Of a DNA stretch of 64,000 nucleotides, positions 49,901-62,010 are shown one piece after another. The notes beneath the pieces are model-generated. The model worked only from the letters and a program-made list of their open reading frames with translations. It made no database searches and had not been told where the DNA came from. A program made the position numbers and the translations under genes. Each line of letters begins with the position of its first letter. Position 1 is the stretch's first letter. Source of the stretch: Gavia stellata (Eukaryota; Chordata; Aves; Gaviiformes; Gaviidae); assembly GCF_030936135.1 (NCBI RefSeq), contig NC_082604.1:3293001-3357000 (forward strand). Direction: 5' to 3'.

Positions 49901-52900
49901 CATGCCTCTATGTCCTATTGCATGGTTTTGAATCTTTCTTCACACTGACTTATGATGCTTGTATACAAGATAAAAATTTTTAGTTAGGTTTGTTTTCTGC
50001 CAGATCAGTAAATGAAACTGCTCAAGCTGAGGTCAGACGGGTGGTACAACTGTCTCTGGACAAGGACTGTGGGATCTGGGAGCGGAGGGTTTACAGAGTT
50101 GAGAAACGGTCTTGGACCACCTTGTCTAAACCACATTATATCTCGGATGGTAGAGCCCCGAGTCAAGTATCCAGAGGCCATTCCTTGCTGCCACGTCTTT
50201 CCCCTGGGCTGGGTCTAGGCAGCATCTATCTAATCCTGCTTTGCCTGGATGACTGATGGGGTGGTTATTGCTGGGACTCTCAGAAGCGTACCTAACTTGC
50301 TGTGATCTAAAACATTGTCCTGAGGCCACACACCTTGCTTTTATGTATCAAAATGTCTGGGTTGCATGCTTAAACAGGTGGCCCGAAGATGGCTCTGAGT
50401 GGAATTAAGACTGTTTCATAATCATGTAAAAAGTTAAGGTTGACCTGGCAACTTCGTAATTCTGTGTGCTGCTTTGCTTTGCAAATTTAATGATACACTT
50501 ATGAAGGATCTAGTGTGGGGCAACTACCTGTAAAAACTGTCTTCTGTGACATCATAGTGACTTTAACGTTGTCATGAAATAATTACATTTTCTCAAAGCG
50601 CATGGAAAATAAAATGGAAAACTTTTTTCTGGAAAATCAGCTTTCATCTACATATATTACAAATTGTTTGATCAGACATTGATAATACCTGTCGATTAAG
50701 CTATACGCACAATCTGCAGTCTTTTCAAACATCAATTATTCATTATTTCTAAACCCAAATAGTAAAAAAGGGCATTTTTTTTCCTCTTTGGTAATAGGCA
50801 TTGGAATAAATGAAAATAGTAATTAAATCTTAAAGTATCTCAGAATCAAAGATGACACAGAAAAAAACGCTAAATCAGGTTAAATTAAAGAATTAAAAGA
50901 ATCAATACCACTCGGGGACATGTTCATGGCATGCAGGCACCTTTTGTCATCAGGGCAGATACAGCCTCTCCTTGTGTGAGGTTGATTTATCTTGAAGTAG
51001 ACATCTAAAGGTAGGTAAAACAAAGCCTAGTGATACATGTTGAGTTTTTCAGCCTCACTGACTCTAAAAGCAAGAAGTCACACTGTCGCTGGAGAAGTTT
51101 AATCTGTTTAAAACAGCTGAAGCTGCTGCCTTTCTCAGCTACACAGAGTGCATTGAACTGTTGCAGCCAGGCTTTGGGGTACAGCTAAGTCCTGTGACGA
51201 TTAAATCATCCAAATCTTTTAGGACTAAGCCTCCAGCTTTAGGCACAGGTGAGATTCTTTCTGTGTTCTGATGGCTAACGAAGGCAATCGTACACCTCTT
51301 TAGATTTGACATATCTCACCTTCATGCTTTAAACTGGGTCACTTATAGCAAAGAGGAATTTCTAAATTTGACTGCAGTTTGTTCAGTTGATCTGTAGGCT
51401 GTTGATAGCAGATTTTTCTGCTGTGCATTTTGTCCAGTTGACTTTGAAACTGTTGATACAAGATTCTGTTGCTGTCAGTTTCTCGTAGTACTATCTATGT
51501 TTTTATTTATACCCACCTTGTGTGTTTTGACGATAGGAATTATTATACTAGCAACCTGCTATATTGTAAAAAAAAATGGGAATTCAGGCACAGCAAGCCA
51601 TGTCTCCAGATACTTGTATTTTTCCAGGTTATCAGTGCAAAAAACCCCAAACTTCTGGGATTTCTTGTGACTCTTTGATTTGTGAATGAAAAATGTGTGC
51701 GTTTTTTTAAGAAATAGCTAGTGATTCCTAGATCAGTATGTCTCTTCCATGCATATGTCTTTTAAAGCCCAGTGTAGCTGGTCTGGATGCAGCTGTAGGT
51801 ATGGGAGGTTCTTTGGACAATATTTCCTCCCCAGTCTGTAAATGGGGTGGCAGTCTGTAAGCAGAGTGAGAGTTCAGTGGAAGATGAAGTAACTACACTT
51901 GTTGCAGATGATTTAAAATAAATCACCTTCTGACACACTGCTATATGAGATGTGCAGGACTCCCAGTACAGTGGAGCCTTGTGGGCTCTTTAGGCATTGC
52001 CTTAATGTTTAGAAAAAATTGTCAGAGTCAGAAAAACAAAATTTCTTCCAAAACTTTTGCATGTGGATCTGTGTATCCTTCACTTAGCGGCAATTCCAGT
52101 TCAAACATTCCTGCCTGCCTTTTTCTTTTTTGGGGCTCCTTTTCTCATTGTGTCCTCATCCTACCACTCTGTTAGGCTTCATATCCATTTGCAGGGCACA
52201 TGCCAAAGTGGGCTGATGACAGTGTAATAACCTTGTGATTCTTCAGGCTTGTGTCTGTGAAGATACACCTGGACTTCAGAGCTTTTTCAGCTCCCATGTT
52301 GCGCAGTTTAGACATAGCTACAGTGACCTAAAGGAACCAAAACTATCCTACATTCTTGTTCAAATCTTTCATAAAGAATTGGATTCCACAGCCCAGCTCG
52401 TGGGACCATGGCCTGATGGTTGAGAAGCAACAGGAAAGAAAATAATCTTGGGGGTTTTGATACAGATTTATGACGACATTAAATTCCTTTTGTGAATGTC
52501 AGCTGGGGGGGTCTCTCTCCTTTAGTAAATAGCCTATTTAACTGCACAAGAGCAAATTTATGATGGCAAGAGCATTCTTTTGGATAGGCTGTTTCTGTGT
52601 CTATCTGTAGTCCAGTTATATTAAGTGATGCTGTATATGAAGTAACCTTGGGCCTTCTACAGGAAACCAAGAAGAGAAGGATATCGGAGGTACATGTGGT
52701 CTGATAAAAGCTTTCTGTTGGTGAGGCTCAGTGAGACCCTTTCATTTCAAATGCAGTATCTTGATAAAAGCAAGCCCTACTAGCTAGAAATGAGATGATG
52801 TTCTATGTTACTAAGCTTACAAAGTAAACTGGCAAAGTAGCTAGGACTTTTCAAGTCAAGTAGGGAAAGCTGGGAATGGGACTAGGTGCTTGTTCATCTT

Positions 52901-55900
52901 GTGGAGTAAGAACTGGATTTGGGCCTCTGTTCAGCAGTGTTGTTGTGATAGGAGAGAGACAATACACTTTTAACAAGCCTAGACAAAGTCTGAGCAAGGG
53001 TTCGAAGTCTACTTGCTGAAGGTCGCACAGAGAAAGAGTAGGCTAGTGTCCACTGAGAATTCCTTTGCTGTGAGAGTTATGGGAGAAGTGAATAAGAGAG
53101 AGTGATGCTTTTTGGTGTCTTTATGAAACAGTTTTCTTAAGAACTGCTTTAGAATGCCTGAGTTTATTATCCAATATCATTCTTACGTGCTTGCTTGGCG
53201 TTAAAGAAACTAGATGATTTGCTTTTTCCAACCAAGAAGGAAAAATTGATGTTTTTTGAAAATTACAGCCTTTGGTCTAGAGTGGGAACTAATGCTGATC
53301 TTCTGCTTCATCACCTCAGAAGCAGGGACCTCAAACCACTAGCATCATACGCGCACGGGCCTTGGCTGAGAGCGTGTGGTTTAACTCTAGCTGAGTCTGA
53401 TGTGAGTTTGTACCTCAGGTTTCAGCATTGAAGCACATAAAGTAAGAACTATTGGGGAAGATGGTATATTTAGGCACTTCTGCAGTGTGTCTAATTTTAG
53501 CACTCTTGGTAGTGGTGGTGGGTGCTTCCTTTCCTGTTTTACCCCTGGCCTATTACAAGCCAAGGACAGATTGTCTGTCATGTAGCCAGCAGGGAAATAG
53601 ATTCTGTTGTAGATCATGTTTCTCAATTAAAGTGTTACAAGAAGGCAGAAGATCCTGGTGGTACTGAAAGATACTTTGAGTATCAGTTAAAAAAGGGAGG
53701 TCTGGCTTCAGGAGTAAGATAAAATCTCTGGATGTTGTCCTTGTGAAGAAAGAGAAGACATAGTATGTTGAAGCCATTTGCCATTTTTTGCCTGTAAAAA
53801 TCAAAACCAAGAAAAGCAACGTACTGGTCTTGACGTGGTCTCCTACAGAGTCCCTGTGCCCCTTCTGGAAAGGGCAGTATCTGCTTAGGAGCTGACCAGG
53901 ATGATGATCAAGGAGAGTTCTCTGCGGAGGGACCCAGACTTAGGAGGGGAGCTAGCTTTCCTTGCGAAGGGCTGTGATTTTGTTCTACCATCTCGATTCA
54001 AGAGGAGGCTGAAGTCATTCCAGCAGGCCCAGGTTTGAATGCTTGGCATTTCTTTTTCTTTTTCTGTTGCTTTGTATTTTTTATTGGATCAGAGAATCAA
54101 ACTGTGTCCCCTCTAGGCGTGTCTATTTGCAGAAAGCTATTTGCAGCTAGATACCAGCAGATTTAAAAATAAACCTTCCAGGCTTAGATTGCAGAGTTAA
54201 AATGTCTTTGTAAACAAGGGGAAAAAATTAACAGCAAGGGCAGTGATTTAATAGGGAGAGGTAGTGTAAGACTATTAAATCTCTTCTGTGTTTTTTGTAA
54301 GAAAACCCCTATTTGTGCATGTGATTGCGCTGAATCTTTCTTATTGCATGCGGAACAGCCACAACATTCTGCTGTATTTAGTGGGTTGTGCTCGCTACTG
54401 TACAAATTTGTGCACAGACCAGCCGACCTGACTTTGGCATTTGTGATTTTTACCATCTTGAGGTGCTTCTCTGTGCTGTTTCCTCCCATCTCTGGACTGT
54501 GGCTGAAGGAGATAATAGAATCGTAGAACCATTTAAGTTGGAAAAAACCCTTAAGATTATGGCGATGTAGCCAAAGAAATGGAAGTTGTACTGTGGCTAT
54601 ATTTCTTGGTAATTCCCAGCTGCTGTACTCACTTTCTGGGACAACTGGCAAAAGACTGGAGTAATTTATGCTGGAACACCAAATGAGCATGTAGCCACCT
54701 CAGATTTACAGGGGGTCACAAAATGCTGAAATCAGCCCATCTTGAGCTTCATCTATATTTAACTTCCTCACTGGGTCACTAATTATTTAAAAAATGGAAA
54801 TTATGAGCGGTGCAGCTGTTTCCTAGGAAACAGCTATTAAAATCGCTCCAGAGTATCTTGTAGTGTATTTTGTTTTCATGATTTCTGGTGACAGGTTAAA
54901 GTACATATATGAGGTTAATCTCTGGAACATGTTTTTTCACTCCCTAGAGGAGAATTGCATGAAGTAATGATGTGTAGTAATAGCTTGGGTGGGGACCATG
55001 AGCAATTTAGAAGAGACTAACAAGAACCATGCAGCACAGCTAAGTTCACTCTCCAGAGTTCGGCTGATCACCTAAAGACGTAATCAGGGTATGGACTGCA
55101 GGGAGTGATAAGATCTCCTGGTAGAGCGACTGGAAAAATTGACAACTCTTTGGTACATGAGCCCTCTGCCTGGGCTGAGGTAGGAGCAGCGACCTTCACT
55201 GCTAAACGCATTGAGAATAACTGTTGTGGGGCTGCAGATCCAAGGCAAGTGAACCAATGCAGTGGGCAATTGCAGCTGAAAAAAGGTGGTCTTAACTTCC
55301 ACTTCTCTTTCTTCAAATACTTGTTCCCTCTTGCTGCCCCCTCAGTGTGTGTCACCCCTGTCTTGCACTGGGCCTCACGGGCCTTTCTGTGATCTGGCTT
55401 AACTCGTAACATGGCAGAATATCATCCAGCAACACAGCTAAGTCCGTTATCTGCCTTTCCAAGTGGGTCAAATTGATTCACAGAGGGGTCTGGCGAGCTC
55501 TAGAGCTTGGTACACAGTGACAATGTACATTTGGGAGCGGAGGACAGAGATGGGAGTTCCCCCACTTGGCAGCAGCGCGATGTTAATTTTTTGTGCTTTG
55601 TGAGGCTATACCTTGTGGCTTGGGTGTGCTACTGTGAGATGACCCGAGAGTAGAGGTAATTGGACTCACTAAGTACAGAAAAAGTGCTAGCAGGCGGAAA
55701 GGTAAAGTGATAGGGAGCAGAGAGATGAGTGATTGGTAGTTTGTGGAACATGTAGATGTGAGCCAGAAAGGCAAGGGAGGAGAAGGTTTTTTGTAAAACC
55801 CCGTATCTCTTTTAAGAGCTGTAAATTTCAGTTCTCGTGCTCATCTTTTGCAGGACAGTTTATGGAAGGATCAGAGAACATAGCAGTGTTGGTAGGAAGG

Positions 55901-58900
55901 GAGTTAGAGAGGTCTCTAATCCAACATCTCACTTGTAGGAAGAGTGTTCCTAACACTAGGTCTCTCAGAGCTGTCTTCTCGGAGTCTTTAACTCCCCAAG
56001 GATGAGGATTCGTCCCACGCCCTTCTGGTGACCTCTTGCTGGCTGTACTACCCTCAGTTAAATTCATCCTCCTCCTGTCCAGCCTAACCCTCCCAAACTG
56101 CAGTTTATGGCTGTTGCCCCTTCTACACCATGTACCACTACAGAGTTTGGCTCCACTGTCTCTGTAACTGCGCTTCAAATAGCTGTAGGCTGTGATTAGC
56201 CCTTCCCTTAGCTTCCTCTTTGCCTGGGTAAACAGGCTCAGCCCCTCAGTCTCTCCTGCCATGTGCTCCTGACCCCGGCTGTCTGATTTGTCATCTGTAG
56301 ATCTCTCTCCGGTCTCTCCCCATCCTTTTTGAAGTGAAGGCCCAAAACTGGTCGCAGTAATCCAGATGCAGCCTCACTAGTGTCAGGCAGAGGAGATAAG
56401 TTCCCATGTTCTCCTGGCCCTACTCCTAATGCAGTCTAGTATATCATTTGTGTTATTTGTAATTAGACAATGTTGCAGGCTCATGTTCAGCCTGGTGCAC
56501 ACCATCTCCCCCACATCCTTTTCAGCAGGGCTGTTGCTCAGCCAGTGGATTCCCAGCCTGAACTGATGCTTGGGGTTGCTGTGCGCAGGTGGAGAGCTTG
56601 GCACCTTTTCTCATGGAAGTAGTTGAACAGTTTGTCAAGGTGTCTCACACCTGAGGTTCTGCCTTTCATCATGCCAGCCTTCCCCCTCAGAAAGCGTCAT
56701 CTGCAAATCAGGACAGATGAGAGTTGGAGTTTATGCCCACTGTTGTCCTTCTGTCTGAATTAATTTGGATACACACTGGTTGTTTTCTCCATAGAGTTTT
56801 CAGGGAAGCATTTGGAGTGTGGGCTGAACTATATCAGTTGCAGGAAGGGCGTGTGTAAGATCTATAGGCACATTTGTCAGTGGAGGCATGCGAGGTCTGT
56901 GTTCTCAAAACTCAACCAGATAAGGCCATGAGGAACTTGATCTAGCCTTAGAGTTAGCCCTGTGTCCCTTCCCACCTAAATCCTTTTTGTGATTTTTGTG
57001 TTCCTTAAGTAGAGTTTGTTTTCATTTGCGTTTTGCTTTGATGGGACTTTGTTCCTTTTGGTGAGTTTACGATTTATAGTAGAAAAGATTCTTTCCAGAA
57101 ATGCATTTTCTCATAGCCTCTTCTGTTCGTACTGTTGGGAGCCATGTGCAGCTGATCCTTTGCTGTTCTTACTCCCCTTTGAGGTGGGTAAAAGCAGAAA
57201 GATACAATGATGGGGGAGGGCTTCAGGGAAGGAAAGGAAGAGAAGAGAAAGTCTTGGGCGAAAGATACGAATCAGCTCTGGAGAACTGATGATCTTTGAG
57301 GATGGCTTGTGTCCAGTTACCATCAGACTTCAGTAAGACAGGAACTGTAAAAAATGGAAGGAGACATTAAGTCAGCGCTGTGGAGTGCGAGAAACCAGGC
57401 TGAGTCACTGTACCCTAGAAAAGAGGATTACAGAATCCCATTTGGAAAAAACCAAGAAACTGGTAAATTTATTATCTAGGCTCCTATTGGAAATTGAGGC
57501 GAGGAGGGAGTAGAAAGTATTTGAGCACTTGATATGATACTACTTCCTTCCGTGGATTTCCCTTCTGCTGGGACTGGCAAGAGGTTTAGCCTCTGTGCTT
57601 TGTTTGTGTAGCTACAGTGAGGCTGTAGTTCTGTCTGGTTTATTTATAATGCAGTTGTCACTATTTTAGTCTGTCCATAAATAAATTGTATGAGTGGCAA
57701 AAGGTGATATAGTGGATAGACAGATTTTAGTTAAGGTAAATTACACTATGTTATAGAGCACTATTTAAAAATGAGCTTGAATCTCACTGTCCTCTTTAGC
57801 AAAAAAAAAAAGTTAGCCTATTAGCTATTGGTAACAAAGCTAAATGATTTATTATAATATTTGTAGCTTCCTTTCTCAGTTGTCCTTTCTGAAAATGCAC
57901 ATCCCTGTTGGAGAAGTGCGTTCCACTAAGCAGACAGCATTTAAAGTTAACTTTTTGCAATAAGAAGCTGTTTTTTCCAAGGAATTGCCACAGAATTTCC
58001 CCTCATATAACTTTATTTTTTTCACAAATAGTTGTAATTAACTCCCTGCTGTCTCCATTGTTGTTGACATCTGGTTATACCCATCCCAGAGTATTAACCT
58101 GCAAGATTGTTCTAGGGAACAGAATCCTCAAGAGCTGGTTGCTGCTTGTTGTTTTATCTTTGTGTTGTTGTAGACAGCTCATTTCTTACATGAGAAGGAA
58201 GAAGACAGAGTTCAAAAATTTTATTCCTATTCCTGAAGTAAATCTTCTGAAAAGAAGCCATCCGTGAGCAGTGCTTCCACCTTGTTTGCCTTGGACCAAG
58301 CCGGAGTTAGTGATTCAGTCTTAGCTGCAAGCCTATGTCTGAACTGGCTCCCTACTTAGAAGCGCAGCAGCATTCCCTGTATTTCTCCTATAGATGTCTA
58401 GCCTTCTGGCTTGTGTTGTGGTCGTGGATCAGGAAATTAATGTAGATTCTGGGGTCATGACTTGTGGCTTATGTGATCTGGTACCAAGCATTGCTGACTT
58501 TGGCAGTACCTGGCGGAAAATGAGTTGCTTTGCTTTTCAGAAGGTAGAGGCCAGGGCAGAGTGCATGAGTTGTGTTACAGGATGATCAGCTCTAGTCTTG
58601 TGCCATATCGGGATGTATATTGTATGCAGAAGAGGAGGAAAATGGCACAGTGCTGTTGTGGTGCTGTACTTTGGGTCTGCCTGTTTGCCTTCCAAGAAAA
58701 AAAAGTCCAATTTTATTGTGCTCTTGTACTGTAAGAGAAGGAGATATATTGTTAGAGTCAATGTCCTTTGAGAGAACAATATGTTGGTTTGCTTCCTTTT
58801 GGTTTGTGGACATTTTTGTTAAATTTGAGTCATTTCTTCTGGTTCCTCAGAGTCCTGGCAGCTGGGAGTACATGTGTGCACTGAAGAGATTAACGAGCAA

Positions 58901-61900
58901 TAAACCTGTTTCTGAGAAGTGGGTCTTCAAGACAAACTGATGTTAAGTCCTATTATAGAAGTCAAGTGGCAGGAGTTGGCACCTCGTTGTCTGTTCCAGC
59001 TTTGCATTGTTTGTATGAATATGGTGCTGTGAGAGACCAGCAGGGATTTCCCCTCTGCTGGAATCCAGAAAGTGAAAACTGCTGAGAAGAGTTGGGTTGT
59101 GGCTGGAAAAGGCGCTAGCTAGGGAGGGCAGACAGGGTGGGAGGCAGACTGTAAAAGCAGAAGTGGTGGTGTGTGCGAGTTCTCCAGGTCAAATTGCTAG
59201 CTTGACTTACACACCAAGGTCCGATTCATTAACCCACTATTTCCCAATCAGTTGGAGGCTTCTTGAGAAGCCCTGTCTTGGGGAGCTCTATTCGCCCCTC
59301 TTGCTTAGCCTCCCTTACTGAAGCAGACAGCCGTGAGAGGGGAGTGGATCTTCATCTACCTCTAACATGCAGCAGTGGCCGCTCTGGGGCTATGTGCTCC
59401 CTCCCCAGACACATTCAGCCTGTCTGTGTTTTGCTTTTGTTGCTCTACTGAGCAAAGAGCAAAAAGAAGCCAGGAGAAGAGTTGTCTTCTATTAATCCAG
59501 CGAGCTGCTGCTCCCAAAGTGAGCGACCAGCTTCCCCCCAGCTTAACCCCTGCCACCATATCAGGTCATCTTCCTGCATTGTCATACTGTGGGACAGAGT
59601 AATCAGGGATGATGCTTACCCTGTCCACAGCCCTCTTCAGTCCCAGTAACACTTCGAACCTCTGACCTGGCCCACTTTGGGCTCCAGCATCACTCAGGAT
59701 CAGACACAAAGATGTTCAGTGTGTGAGAGAGTAGGAAAAGTCAAGGGAGATGAGAGGAAGAACAGATGGTGGTTATCAGGCTTGTTCTCCAAAGGTTGAG
59801 AGCTATGTTGAGGACTGTACAGGCTCTGAATACTGGTATTGATAGACTCGGAAATCCTGAAGGCTGAAAGTGATCTTCAGCTTTTCATGTGTTGCAAGAC
59901 ACAGGAGAGGAGGACTTACATGAACGCAAGCTCCAGGTTAATGTGTTCTGTACAGAGCAGTTACAGTACAAAAGTATGCTTCGGTTGGCATGTGTGTGCA
60001 AGTGCATGTGTTCCTGCTCCTGAAATGGGACAGCATTTGGGAGAAGGAAGAGGTCTTCCTCCTTTAAAGAAAGAGCAGTGAAGCAGAGGAGTGAAGAGGA
60101 GGAAGGTCCTTCCATCTCTCGTTTTACAGAACTCTGAAGAATGGGTTATAAAGTATTCTAAACTGCAGAAAAAACAGCGCTTAAGAAAGATTTTACAAGT
60201 CTTACTTCTTCACCTTCCTGAAAGCAAACCCATGGCAAGTTGGGGTATTCAGTATGTGTTAAGAAAAAAGCTTCAAGTTCCTGGAAAACACTAAGGCAAA
60301 GAGTTTAGTCAGTTCATCATATACATTATTCTGTATTTAGTGAACTCAGACTTGGCTACTTTATCCTAAAACCATTTTGTTTTGAAATAGTTAGGATAAA
60401 CAAACTGAAAGTTGCAGCTGTATTTACGTGACTATTGCCTTATTAGCCTCTTATCACACATGCTGTTTATAGTAATAACTACTCTTGCATTCGAACTGTT
60501 GTGCAATAGGCAGGCCTGTCGCCTTTTCCCAAGAAAGTGTGTATTCATGGGGGAGTAGGGAATTCGTCATCCCTTGGCATTGCAGCATCTGAATTCTACT
60601 GCTTATACTGTAACTACTTTTCAAAGTTTAAAAATTATTCCCTCCTATGTCTGAAAAATTACCTATTTTAGGACCTCATTATGTACTTAAATACAAATGC
60701 TGCCTTTTATGAAATGTATTGATGTATGGCTAGAGCTAGAAGGTTCCAGACATCCATTAGAAAAGTGATTTAGTGGGGATCACCATATCAGCCATATGTT
60801 TGTTACAGACAGGAGAGGAGCGATCAGATGGGAGAGCTAATGAAAAAAGAGGTGGTAGGCACGGGAGGAAAGACACCCTCAAAAGAGGCATATGGAAGGC
60901 CTAGTTTCAACTTCCAGTTTTCTTCTTGTTTGTCAGCAAATGATGCAGGTGCCGATTCAGTAAAACTTTTGGGTGCTTCACCTGCAAAAGGACTCTTTCA
61001 ACTGGAGTTGTAAACAGACCTTTTGCATTTCGCACTAACTCTGTGTGCTGTGTTATTTGGGTGCCTAATGACAAACTGTGCTGGCTGCTCATAATTCCTA
61101 ACGTAAAAATTGATTTGCCACTACTTAGTACCTTGAACAAAACCAGATGTTGGACTGCTCAAGTTGGGCATTGACTAAAAGGCTTCCTGAAATTTAGAAG
61201 ACGGTCTTGCATATCTTTTCTTAATTTATCTGTGAAGCGATACTTTGGCAAAACTATGTTCTCAAGGGATGGAAAATGTCTGTTACGAATGTAAGTTTGC
61301 TCATACATGGGGCAAGACGTTTGTGTGGGTGGGTGTTCTAGTTCAAAGTGGAAATACTAAAGACCAGATTTTGATGCTTTGCTGTTTATGGGGCAGAATG
61401 ACAACCCAGTCACCAGCGTGAGAAGAAATAGCATTGTCCTTGTTCTATGGTATTGCTGAATTGTGGTGTGTGTTTTCTTGTTGTTTAATAGTGTATCATA
61501 ATCCATAGCTACATACATAAAATGCACAGAAACTACATAAAAGCAGGATGTGACATATCCTAAATTTGTAATGTTTGATATCACAGAAATTTTTTAATTG
61601 GCTACTTTAATTGGCTATTTTTATCCCTGTGCTATAATTTCATTGTTGGTGGGTTTTAATTTTTTCCTAATCGCAGGGAGCACAAACTATTTTCTCCTGT
61701 TCAGTATGCCATGCTGTTAAAAAGTATTTGTTATTCATTATATTTTCAGGTTCAAAGTAAACAAGAGAAGAAACCTGGGACTTCATCCCCAGTCCCTTTG
61801 AACTCCGCGGTTAGCCCTTGCACTCTTCTGCCTGTGAATAAAGCCACCAGCAGTACCCCTTTGTCGATAAACATTCCACGTTTCTACTTCCCTAAAGGAC

Positions 61901-62010
61901 TTCCGAATGTCTGCACTAATCATGAAGAAATCATTGCCAGGATTGAAGAAGCCTTTACAGAGTTTGAAGATGAGAAAGCAAACATCTATGAAATGGGGAA
62001 AATTGCTAAG
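44939..62010 (+). CDS. PPP2R3A: PPP2R3A, PP2A regulatory subunit B'' alpha, PR130 isoform (5' coding part; the gene continues past the window)
   Basis: Exon 2 (44939-46903, 655 codons) and exon 3 (61750-62010, 87 codons) join in phase 0. The start MAATYRLMVTSVNCYSSVVI matches the human PR130 N-terminus as I recall it (MAATYRLVVSTVNHYSSVVI). Other shared blocks are IKEFSFEKLKNSS, AYRKGRKV, ILLKCSEDLKKCTDIIK, PPRYEDI (a PPxY motif), ALYIEEESDG, LLLRILESIEDFAQELVE and MQILQETLTT. Exon 3 carries PLSINIPRFYFPKGLP, shared by all B'' subunits. The calcium-binding EF-hands lie beyond the right edge. From family knowledge, B'' alpha recruits the PP2A A/C core dimer to substrates in a calcium-dependent way, and PR72/PR130 bind Naked in Wnt signalling. 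The ATG at 44939 is preferred: G at -3, G at +4, and agreement with human. About 742 of roughly 1,150 residues are in the window. Confidence 0.96.
51377..51478 (+). repeat. Diverged two-copy tandem repeat, period about 51 bases
   Basis: The order TTTGTtCAGTTGA .. CTGTTGATA .. AGAtT .. CTGcTGT recurs 51 bases downstream with several substitutions. It is an old local duplication inside a PPP2R3A intron. Confidence 0.6.
53464..53473 (+). promoter_or_regulatory. Weak candidate MEF2-type site upstream of the PR72 exon
   Basis: GTATATTTAG differs at one position from the MEF2 consensus YTAWWWWTAR and lies about 430 bases before the PR72 ATG. PR72 is known as a heart and skeletal-muscle isoform, which makes a muscle-factor site plausible. 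A single 9/10 match in AT-rich sequence is expected often by chance. Confidence 0.2.
53901..54032 (+). CDS. PPP2R3A: PPP2R3A PR72-specific alternative first coding exon
   Basis: Forty-four codons from ATG at 53901 (followed directly by a second ATG) reading MMIKESSLRRDPDLGGELAF, then LAKGCDFVLPSRFKRRLKSF and QQAQ. The human PR72 N-terminus, as I recall it, begins MMIKETSLRRDPDLRGELAF and has the same length. The exon ends in phase 0 at a GT donor (CAG|GTTTGA), so it splices directly to exon 3 at 61750, giving ..QQAQ-VQSKQEKKPG. Context at the first ATG is good (A at -3). It is too short to stand out as an open frame. Flanking sequence is intronic and not CpG-rich, consistent with a tissue-restricted promoter. 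Confidence 0.94.
54512..54568 (-). mobile_element. CR1 3'-end remnant, minus orientation
   Basis: Plus-strand AATAGAATCGTAGAACCATTTAAGTTGGAAAAAACCCTTAAGATTAT is a diverged reverse complement of the CR1 3' terminus (compare ATAGAATCGTTTAGGTTGGA at 33235). Only the last 55 bases or so of the element remain. Confidence 0.75.
55868..56770 (-). mobile_element. Decayed CR1 LINE, 3' portion, minus orientation
   Basis: The plus strand begins with a diverged CR1 3' end (GTTGGTAGGAAGGGAGTTAG..) and continues through regions resembling ORF2. On the minus strand, short blocks such as NPKHQFRLG, SPAEKDVGE, RLNMSLQHCL and ITAYSYLKRSYR match the conserved order of CR1 reverse-transcriptase C-terminal sequence, broken by frameshifts. 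GCGTCATCTGCAAATC near 56693 is recognisable from further upstream in ORF2. It is older than the copy at 33229. Confidence 0.85.
61750..62010 (+). CDS. PPP2R3A: PPP2R3A first common coding exon (exon 3 of PR130, exon 2 of PR72)
   Basis: 261 nt, phase 0 at both ends, with a TATTTTCAG acceptor and GTAACT donor. It starts VQSKQEKKPGTSSPVPLNSA, includes PLSINIPRFYFPKGLP and ends ...EDEKANIYEMGKIAK. The SINIPRFYFP block is conserved across B'' subunits. Either the PR130 exon or the PR72 exon can join it in frame. Confidence 0.96.

Larger units (their letters stand above)
46904..53900 (+). other. PPP2R3A: PPP2R3A intron between the PR130 exon and the PR72 first exon
   Basis: About 7 kb of intron with no recognised coding exon. 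It includes a diverged two-copy tandem repeat at 51377-51478 and a locally GC-richer stretch near 49990-50260. The last 400-500 bases must hold the PR72 promoter and 5' UTR if that isoform is made from this locus. Confidence 0.75.
54033..61749 (+). other. PPP2R3A: PPP2R3A intron between the PR72 exon and the first common exon
   Basis: About 7.7 kb. It contains a short CR1 3' remnant (54512-54568) and a decayed CR1 of about 0.9 kb (55868-56770). No other exon was recognised. Confidence 0.8.

Noticed and set aside
53003-53030. Possible tRNA B-box (GGTTCGAAGTC)
   Set aside because: No matching A-box at the right distance and no acceptor or anticodon stems could be folded around it.
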